Source: Amycolatopsis oliviviridis
Lineage (GTDB): Bacteria; Actinomycetota; Actinomycetes; Mycobacteriales; Pseudonocardiaceae
Reading direction: 5' to 3'
DNA length: 64,000 bases
NCBI RefSeq assembly: GCF_014654365.1
Contig: NZ_BNAY01000001.1
Location: 1,302,001 to 1,366,000 of the forward strand
A model generated the notes under the pieces. The model saw only the letters and a list, made by a program, of their open reading frames with translations. It did no database searches and was not told where the DNA came from. Both the position numbers and the translations under genes were made by a program. Below, one piece after another: positions 58,520 through 64,000 of the stretch (positions are counted from its first letter, which is position 1; the number at the start of each line of letters is the position of its first letter).

Positions 58520-58878
58520 CCGGGTGAAGACTGCTGTCACCCGGCGCCCGATCGCCGGGTGACAGCGGATCGAGCGCCTGTTCGCCCACGGTGTTCCGTG
58601 GGCGAACAGGCGTCGATCACTGGGCAGCCACGGCCTGTGACGCCTCTCTTCCCGATCGGACCAGCGATCGCGGACCGCGCCGATCGATTCGGCCCGATAT
58701 GCCGCTCTCGCTCACACCTCGTGGCCCCGGCATACCGCAGTTGACGGGATGTTGGTCTGTCAGCAGGACTATGGTTGCGCGGCCCATCCGCCCGTGACAC
58801 CGTTTTTCCATCGCCCCGCGAGGCATGCGACCCCGGAATCGTCACCCTGATCGTTCGGGTGGATTGTCGGAGGTGGCG
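58520..58878. other. Intergenic region with two strong hairpins
   Basis: 359 bp without a convincing gene between the PE-PPE hydrolase and a small membrane-protein frame. Its left part holds two adjacent perfect hairpins listed separately; its right part should contain the promoter of the following frame, though no clear -35/-10 pair is seen. Short frames here are crossed by the hairpins. Confidence 0.5.
58533..58612. terminator. Two tandem perfect hairpins
   Basis: GCTGTCACCCGGCG (58533-58546) pairs with 58553-58566 around CCCGAT; then CGCCTGTTCGCCCACGG (58575-58591) pairs with 58596-58612 around TGTT. The first begins 14 nt after the hydrolase stop. The second is longer than a terminator needs to be and may be a separate palindromic repeat. 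Confidence 0.65.
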
Positions 58879-59109
58879 ATGACGGACCTCGTTCCGTGGC
58901 TGGTCGGGACCGGTGCCCTCACCGCGTCCATCGCACTCCTTCGCGTCTTGCTCGTCGCGATCATTTCCCTGTGGTCCCTCAAAGCCGATCGCGCGGGACG
59001 CGCTCACGCACTCGCGCTCATCAAGGCGTTGCGCCTCTCCATCCCGCCCCGGAAAGGGTCCGGGGATCGGCTGCTTTCCCAGGACGACAAGCAGGCCTGG
59101 CCGGTTCCG
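58879..59109 (+). CDS. Probable small membrane protein; natural stop not found
   Basis: ATG 58879 has GGAGG at the right place. The start DLVPWLVGTGALTASIALLR, VLLVAIISLWSL forms one or two membrane helices, followed by RAGRAHALALIKALRL and a charged end. The frame has no stop before the convergent serine hydrolase and stays open to 60336, all of it antisense to that gene. Either the stop has been lost by mutation or an indel, or the gene is not real. The end given here is the edge of the convergent gene. Confidence 0.35.
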
Positions 59110-60246
59110 TCACTTGCAGAAGGCAGTGTCCACAGTGGCCATGACGGCCTTCGAGCCCTTCTCCGCGTCGCCGAAGGTCCCCGGCATCGCGGTCACCGCG
59201 AGCCCGACGGTGCGACCGTCTTCCGTTGCCCCGCCACGGGTTTCGAAGCCGTGGATGTCGCCGCCGTGTCCCCAGTACACCCCGCCGCAGCTGAGCGGAT
59301 TGCTCATCAGGCCCAGGCCGTACTTCGCCCCGGGGAACACGGACACGTCGACCGTCTTCCTCATCTCGGCCAGCTGCGCGGCAGGCAGCAGTCTGCCTTC
59401 GAGCAGCACCTTGAAGAACTCGCCGAGGTCACCCGGCGTCGAGATCAGCTGGCCGGCGGCACCACCCCAGGACGGGTCCAGCTCGGTCGCGTCGACCACC
59501 TTGCCGGTGGCCGAGTCGCCGATGGCGTAACCGTGCGGGTGCGGTCCCTGGATGGTCTGGTCGCCGATCAGCGGCCAGTAGGTGTGCTTCAGGCCAGCCT
59601 TCTTGATCACGCGTTCGGTGATCTGCTCGTGGATCGGGCGTCCGGTCACCTTCTCGACCACCATGCCCGCCAGCAGGTAGCCGGTGTTGCTGTACTCCCA
59701 TTTGGTGCCCGGCGCGAACTTCGCCGGATGACTCAGGGCCGCGGCGAGCAGTTCGTGGTTCGGGACGTACCGGTGCTGCACCTTCTCGAAGTCCTGCAGC
59801 CCGAGGTACTCGGTGTAGTTCGGCAGCCCGCTGGTGTGCTGAAGGAGGTGCCGGATGGTGATCTTCCCGGCGTCGATGCCTTCACCACGCACGATTCCGG
59901 GAAGGTATTTCTCGATCGGCGCGTCCAGTTCCACCTTGCCCTCGGCCACCAGTTGCAGGACCACGACCGCGGTGAAGGTCTTGGTGTTGCTGCCGGCCCG
60001 GACCGAGCCGACCCGCGGAACGGGAACCTGGCGCTCGATCCGCGAGGAACCCGCGACCAGCGACGTCCTGCGCCCCCGTTCGGTCACGGTGGCCAGCGCG
60101 GCCGGGAACTTCTCCTGACGCACCAACGAGTCGAGACTCTTCCGCAGGTCCTGCCCCTTCGCCGGGGCGGCATCCGCCGTGGTGGCCCCCACGGTGCCCA
60201 GCAGCCCCGCCACCGTCAGGACCACGACCCCCTTGCGTACTGTCAT
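59110..60246 (-). CDS. Secreted serine hydrolase (class C beta-lactamase / D-Ala-D-Ala carboxypeptidase fold)
   Basis: 378 aa. Signal peptide 1-27 (ATTADAAPA). SNTK (86-89) holds the acyl-enzyme Ser and Lys, WEYSNTGY the YxN motif, and YWGHGGDIHG the third (HxG) box. These proteins may be carboxypeptidases, esterases or beta-lactamases; the HGG box fits a D,D-carboxypeptidase or esterase. ATG 60246 has GAGGAG 5 nt upstream; GTG 60252 would overlap that site. Monocistronic. Confidence 0.87.
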   Translation of the reverse strand: MTVRKGVVVLTVAGLLGTVGATTADAAPAKGQDLRKSLDSLVRQEKFPAALATVTERGRRTSLVAGSSRIERQVPVPRVGSVRAGSNTKTFTAVVVLQLVAEGKVELDAPIEKYLPGIVRGEGIDAGKITIRHLLQHTSGLPNYTEYLGLQDFEKVQHRYVPNHELLAAALSHPAKFAPGTKWEYSNTGYLLAGMVVEKVTGRPIHEQITERVIKKAGLKHTYWPLIGDQTIQGPHPHGYAIGDSATGKVVDATELDPSWGGAAGQLISTPGDLGEFFKVLLEGRLLPAAQLAEMRKTVDVSVFPGAKYGLGLMSNPLSCGGVYWGHGGDIHGFETRGGATEDGRTVGLAVTAMPGTFGDAEKGSKAVMATVDTAFCK

Positions 60247-60469
60247 GCGCACTCCTCACTCGATCGGATCGACACCGACAACACTGGCCGAACCGGCCTC
60301 GCGGATCAGGAGTGCAGGCTGCCGAATCCCGGGTAGCGCTGGCGCTACCCCCGCCGTCGCCACAAAACATTTTCGGACCAGAATTCGTCCCACCATTGTC
60401 CGCACGGGACACGGCTGACTAAGGTCAGTTCGGTAAGTGGACTAGACCACCCGAGGCCGGGAGGCGACG

Positions 60470-60964
60470 ATGCCCCTCGACGAACAGCAGACCTGGGCGA
60501 TGCTGCGCGAGCTGGACGAACCCGGCCAGTGGGAAGTGCCGCACGACTTCGACGGACCGGCGGCGCGGGCACGCTTCGAACGGCTGGCCGAGCGGCTGGA
60601 GCGGCGATTCGACTGCTCGTGCGAAGTCGATCGCCACGTGCAGGACGCCAGCCACCTCGGCAGGATCGTGATCCCGGCGAGCGCCACCTCCGCACAGGAC
60701 CAGGTGACCGTCACGGTCAGCAATTTCGGCGGCCTCGTCGCGGTGACACTGGGGAATCCGGGCAGCTACGACGAGGACGAGGAACGGGAGCTCTTCCCGG
60801 CACGGGACCGAAGACGGGTCGAAGACGAGCTGGAAGCACTCGGCTACCTGCCCGTCTCCGAACACCCGCTGTGGACCAAGTACACCGGGATCAGCGGCTT
60901 CGACTCCCTCTATCCGCCGGACCGGCCACCGTCGTGGTGGGACCGGTTCTTCGACTACCTCTGA
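60470..60964 (+). CDS. Conserved hypothetical protein
   Basis: 164 aa, soluble, acidic, no known domain. It opens EQQTWAMLRELDEPGQWEVP and closes PPDRPPSWWDRFFDYL; a beta-rich middle (DQVTVTVSNFGGLVAVTLGN) is followed by DEDEERELFPARDRRR. A ribosome-binding GGGAGG precedes ATG 60470. The end overlaps the convergent gene by 10 bp. An immunity-like or accessory role is possible, nothing points to one. Confidence 0.72.
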   Translation: MPLDEQQTWAMLRELDEPGQWEVPHDFDGPAARARFERLAERLERRFDCSCEVDRHVQDASHLGRIVIPASATSAQDQVTVTVSNFGGLVAVTLGNPGSYDEDEERELFPARDRRRVEDELEALGYLPVSEHPLWTKYTGISGFDSLYPPDRPPSWWDRFFDYL

Positions 60965-61323
60965 ACGGTCGCCGGCGCGAGCGCGCCGGCGAGTTCCGCC
61001 GCGTTCCGCACGCTGACGAGCACCTCGTCGAAGGGCAGCCCGGCGGCCTCACGATCGATCGCGATCCGCAGCGCCGGGACTCCCCTGCGGACCGAAACCA
61101 GCTGCCGGACCCCGGTCCCCAACCCCCAGTAACCCACCTTCAGCACTCCGCTGACCAGCACTCCGGCCCGCCCCCCGCGCGCCCGCCCCACCGGCGCGCC
61201 GACGAGTTCGACGACCCTGATCGCCGCCCGCGGCACGACCACTTCCCCGCGCCACACGGCCGGCCTCTCCCAGGCCGAGAACCTCACCCGCACGCCGCCA
61301 TCGGCGATGTCGATCGTCGCCAT
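60955..61323 (-). CDS. Conserved hypothetical protein (PH-like beta fold suspected)
   Basis: 122 aa. The strand-rich pattern TIDIADGGVRVRFSAWE, GEVVVPRAAIRVVELVGAPV, GVLVSGVLKVGYWGLGTG and PALRIAIDREAAGLPFDEV is like small PH-like actinobacterial proteins, but I cannot name a family with certainty. ATG 61323 has GGGAAGG in front. Divergent from the GntR gene 71 bp away, so it might be under GntR control. Confidence 0.68.
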   Translation of the reverse strand: MATIDIADGGVRVRFSAWERPAVWRGEVVVPRAAIRVVELVGAPVGRARGGRAGVLVSGVLKVGYWGLGTGVRQLVSVRRGVPALRIAIDREAAGLPFDEVLVSVRNAAELAGALAPATVQR

Positions 61324-61394
61324 CCTGACCACCTTCCCCTGAGCGATAGCTGATGTAGTTGTTATAGCAAGTGTATAGCAGATATCCTTGACGG

Positions 61395-61790
61395 GTGTTG
61401 CTGACTCTCGACCTCGACAGCGAGGTTCCGATCTACCAGCAGATCCGCGACCGGATCGTCGAAGCCGTGGCCGACGGCGCGCTGGCCGAGGGCACCGCCC
61501 TGCCCTCCACCCGGCAACTCGGCGCCGATCTCGGGATCAACTTCCACACCGTCAACAAGGCCTACGACCTTCTGCGGACACAGGGGTTCATCCGGATCAA
61601 CCGCAAGACCGGGGCCGTCGTCCGGCGGGACGCGTCGTCCGGACCGGCGGAGGACGGCTACGCGGACGAGTGGCAGGAACGCCTCCGCACCCTGCTCGCG
61701 GAAGCCGTCGCGCTCGGTCTGGGCCCGCGCGAGGTGACGAGCCGGTGCGAGACCGTGCTGGACTCCTTCGCGGTGAGCACCCGGCCATGA
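61395..61790 (+). CDS. GntR-family regulator (YtrA type)
   Basis: 131 aa. Winged HTH: EVPIYQQIRDRIVEAVADGA, LPSTRQLGADLGINFHTVNKAYDLL, and a short C-terminal dimer helix, as in the YtrA subfamily that controls transporters and membrane genes. GTG 61395. TATAGC occurs twice just upstream (61355-61380), a possible binding or -10 region. The next gene overlaps by ATGA, so the two form an operon. Confidence 0.88.
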   Translation: MLLTLDLDSEVPIYQQIRDRIVEAVADGALAEGTALPSTRQLGADLGINFHTVNKAYDLLRTQGFIRINRKTGAVVRRDASSGPAEDGYADEWQERLRTLLAEAVALGLGPREVTSRCETVLDSFAVSTRP

Positions 61791-62815
61791 CCGGACCGGT
61801 TTGGCTGAACCTGGCCCTGATCGCGTTCGTCGCGGCCGCCTTCGGCTCGGGGCCCGCGCTGGCCCGGCCCACGCTGCCCTTCGGCGTCCGGATCCCCGCC
61901 AGGCGCACCGGCGACCCCGCCATCGCCTTCGCGCGCCGTCGCTACAACCGGGGCATCGCGGTGGGCGCGGTCGTCGCGAGCGCCGTGGTTCTCTCCGGCT
62001 GGACGACGCGAATCGACCTCGTCATCGTCGGCCTCGTCGCGCTTTACGCGGTGCTGGGCAGCCTGGCGCATCGTTCGATCATCGCCGCGAAACGCGACGG
62101 CGGCTGGTACGCCGGGACACGGCAGGCGGTCGCCGCCGATACCTCGCTGCGATCGGACCCCGTTCGTCCACAGTGGATTCTTTTGACGCCGTCGGTGTTG
62201 CTCGCCGTCGTAACGGCCGTCGTCGGCCTTGCCGAGGACGCGAAGAGCTTTTCCACGGTCTTCGCGCAGGTTCTGGTCGTCGTCCTGATCTCGCTTCTGA
62301 CCGTCGCGATCTCACGGGCCCGCCCCGAGATCGACGCCGCACAACCGTCGGCATCGGCTTCGAGATACCGGGAGTACCTGCACGGCGTGCTCAGCCTGCT
62401 GCTGGTCTCCGCCGGCTGCGCCAACGCGACGCTGCTCGTCGTTTCGCTCCAGCTGTGGGGCGTCGCCGACACGACCGTGCCGGTCACGATCGTGGCGTAC
62501 CTGCCGCTTCTGGCCGCCTTCATCGCGTGGATCGGTTTTTCCCTCCGTTCCGGCGACGCCGGACACCGACTGTCCCCCACCGCGGGCGAATCCGAAACCC
62601 GCTACGAACAACGCGACGACGACCGCTACTGGTTCGCGGCCGGGATGGTCTACCTGAATCGGAACGACCCGGCGCTGCTGGTGCATCGGCGGGTCGGCAC
62701 CTACTGGACGCTCAACCTCGGGCATCCGGTCGCGTGGCTGCTTCTCGTCATCGTCGCCGTCGCCGGGGTGCTCGCCGGTCTGGGGGTGTTTCCTCTCCCG
62801 ATCAAGGGCGCCTGA
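61787..62815 (+). CDS. DUF5808-type membrane protein
   Basis: 342 aa with about eight membrane helices. The C-terminal DRYWFAAGMVYLNRNDPALL, VHRRVGTYWTLNLGHPVAWL is the DUF5808 signature; the N-terminal part is of the DUF1648/SdpI-like kind. SdpI-type proteins with GntR/ArsR partners give immunity or sense membrane attack in Bacillus; such a role here is only analogy. Translationally coupled to the GntR gene. Confidence 0.8.
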   Translation: MTGPVWLNLALIAFVAAAFGSGPALARPTLPFGVRIPARRTGDPAIAFARRRYNRGIAVGAVVASAVVLSGWTTRIDLVIVGLVALYAVLGSLAHRSIIAAKRDGGWYAGTRQAVAADTSLRSDPVRPQWILLTPSVLLAVVTAVVGLAEDAKSFSTVFAQVLVVVLISLLTVAISRARPEIDAAQPSASASRYREYLHGVLSLLLVSAGCANATLLVVSLQLWGVADTTVPVTIVAYLPLLAAFIAWIGFSLRSGDAGHRLSPTAGESETRYEQRDDDRYWFAAGMVYLNRNDPALLVHRRVGTYWTLNLGHPVAWLLLVIVAVAGVLAGLGVFPLPIKGA

Positions 62816-62959
62816 CGGTATTTTGGTCGTGGGTGAGGAAGCATGATCCTGGTGCCGGACTTCGTGGGGAGGCAGGCGCTCGACACCTGGCTGTCGGGTA
62901 CGAGAGCCCGATCACCGGGTGTGATCAGGGGTGCCCGGGCCGCTCGTTACCCTGATGCA

Positions 62960-63337
62960 ATGACGTCGCAGAAAACCCCTCAAACGATGAAGCCCGCGAC
63001 AGCGGCGAAGAAGCTGGGTGTGTACCTCGAAGCCACCCCGGCGGAGTTCCAGGAGGGTGTCGTCTCCCGCGACGAGCTGAACGCGCTGCAGGCCGAACCG
63101 CCCGAGTGGTTGCGCGAGCTGCGCCGGAACGGGCCGCACCCGCGGCCGGTCATCGCGGCGAAGCTGGGCATCTCGATCAGCGGCCTGGCGCGGGGCGGGA
63201 TCACCGACGCCCTCACCACCGAGCAGATCGACGCGGTCAAGACCGAAGACCCCGACTGGCTGAAGCGGGAGCGCGAAACCCAGGCCGAGGTCCGCAAGGA
63301 AGAAGCGCGGCTGAAGGCCGCCCGTACCGAGAGCTAG
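62960..63337 (+). CDS. DUF5997-family protein
   Basis: 125 aa. TMKPATAAKKLGVYLEATPA, EFQEGVVSRDELNALQAEPP, WLRELRRNGPHPRPVIAAKL and ISISGLARGGI are the conserved parts of this small actinobacterial family of unknown function, often beside a LysR gene as here. TACCCT (62948-62953) puts transcription near the ATG, so it may be leaderless. The stop TAG shares CTAG with the stop of the convergent LysR gene. Confidence 0.85.
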   Translation: MTSQKTPQTMKPATAAKKLGVYLEATPAEFQEGVVSRDELNALQAEPPEWLRELRRNGPHPRPVIAAKLGISISGLARGGITDALTTEQIDAVKTEDPDWLKRERETQAEVRKEEARLKAARTES

Positions 63338-64000
63338 CCGCGGCGGCGGCGCTTCCCGCCCTTGGGAGCGCCGCGCTGCCCGGACTGCGGTTTCCGGCCG
63401 CCGGCCTGGGGCCGCTTGTTCTTCGGCGGCGGTTTCTTCTCCGATGTCTTCTTTTCGGGCTTTTCCTGGACCTGTGGCCGGCCCCGCGTGCTGTTGACGG
63501 TCCGGCCACGGACGATCCCGATGAACTGCTCCATCAGGTCGCTGGTCTCCTCGTCCGGCCAGGACAACGCGACGCCGGACTCCGGCGTGCCGGAGATCGG
63601 GCGGTAGGTCAGGTCACGCCGGTGGTGCAGCCGCGCGAGTGACTGCGGGACGACCAGGAGCCCGACACCGGCGGCGACCAGTTCGATGGCGTCCGCCGTG
63701 GTGGCGGGGCGCTCCAGCGCGGGCTTCCCGGGCGGCCGGTCCCAGTCCAGCGTGTCGTCGAGCGGGTGCAGCACGACGTCGTCGGCGATGTCGTCGACGG
63801 AGACCTCGTCCGCGGCGGCGACCAGGTGCTCCTTGGGGACGACCACCACGGTCGTCTCGGTGTAGAGCGGGATCGCGTGCAGGCCCTCGCGGTCGATCGG
63901 CAGGCGCAGCAGGACGGCGTCCACCTCACGGTCCCGGACGAGCGCGGCGGCGTCGGCGGCGGTCGTCTGGACGAGGTCGAGCGGGACGTCGGGCGAGCGC
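63334..64000 (-). CDS. LysR-family regulator, C-terminal part (5' end outside the window)
   Basis: The frame is open to the window edge. What is visible is a LysR effector-binding domain (VQTTAADAAALVRDREVDAV, LPIDREGLHAIPLYTETTVV, VAAGVGLLVVPQSLARLHH) and then an unusual basic tail of about 50 residues (KPEKKTSEKKPPPKNKRP, RGAPKGGKRRRRG). The HTH must lie beyond 64000. The tail is like those of DNA- or RNA-binding proteins and is not normal for LysR. Paired with DUF5997. Confidence 0.82.
   Translation of the reverse strand, partial: RSPDVPLDLVQTTAADAAALVRDREVDAVLLRLPIDREGLHAIPLYTETTVVVVPKEHLVAAADEVSVDDIADDVVLHPLDDTLDWDRPPGKPALERPATTADAIELVAAGVGLLVVPQSLARLHHRRDLTYRPISGTPESGVALSWPDEETSDLMEQFIGIVRGRTVNSTRGRPQVQEKPEKKTSEKKPPPKNKRPQAGGRKPQSGQRGAPKGGKRRRRG

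Noticed and set aside
58575..58612. Perfect 17-bp hairpin as an attachment site or origin element
   Set aside because: No integrase, tRNA end or iterons nearby; it follows another terminator-like hairpin after a stop codon.

Overview
High-GC actinobacterial chromosome. GTG/TTG starts, 4-bp ATGA/GTGA gene overlaps, many candidate leaderless promoters, DUF397/DUF5753 regulators and DUF5997/DUF5808 proteins point to Pseudonocardiaceae; the frequent long GTGAAGG...CCTTCAC intergenic palindromes are what I associate from memory with Amycolatopsis, which I could not verify here. No rRNA, CRISPR, phage or intact transposase is visible. Most of the window is ordinary chromosome with a strong secreted/saprophytic component.

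Layout. 0-4.1 kb: two secreted enzymes (NlpC/P60-like peptidase, GH75 chitosanase) sharing the same C-terminal peptidoglycan-binding cassette, then a NarL-type two-component pair. 4.1-5.2 kb: a 30-residue His-rich peptide gene followed by an island of long palindromes. 5.2-9.7 kb (minus strand): CoA-transferase, PfkB-family kinase coupled to a 731-aa protein of unknown function, and directly upstream two tRNA genes of unusual make-up (anticodons CGT and TCG). 10-16.1 kb: a minimal lanthipeptide-like locus (LanM-type synthetase, 64-aa precursor with no cysteine, LAL regulator). 16.1-18.5 kb: monothiol glutaredoxin, SH3-like protein, a second palindrome island, aldehyde dehydrogenase. 18.5-31.7 kb: secreted glycan-active proteins (CBM56/beta-helix, two CBM2/beta-helix proteins), a D,D-peptidase-like protein, a folate pair (FchA-like cyclohydrolase plus a FolD lacking the catalytic Lys), a TetR/methyltransferase divergon, and a Tat-exported cholesterol oxidase. 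31.7-46.5 kb: AhpD-like protein with a dehydrogenase, an MFS drug-efflux gene behind a leader peptide, a WhiJ/BldB-like regulatory patch (XRE, DUF397, DUF5753) with paired TGCAA-N3-TTGCA sites, an SDR/SDR/TetR divergon, assorted hydrolases, two paralogous zinc-ribbon proteins and a thioesterase-like protein without its catalytic residues. 46.6-64 kb: Tat-type alpha/beta hydrolase, a 168-bp foldback element at CTAG, xylA with a divergent ROK regulator, secreted hydrolases, an Lrp plus bkd (branched-chain 2-oxo acid dehydrogenase) divergon, MFS, PE-PPE-type hydrolase, serine hydrolase, a GntR/DUF5808 pair, and DUF5997 convergent with a LysR regulator cut by the window edge.

The strongest candidates for something new are (1) the LanM locus in which a Cys-free precursor co-occurs with loss of the catalytic His in the cyclase domain while the dehydratase site is intact, and (2) the tRNA-tRNA-unknown protein-PfkB array. 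Secondary points are the FolD/FchA division of labour, the duplicated palindromic repeat, the 30-aa His-rich peptide, the degenerate thioesterase and the drug-efflux leader peptide.
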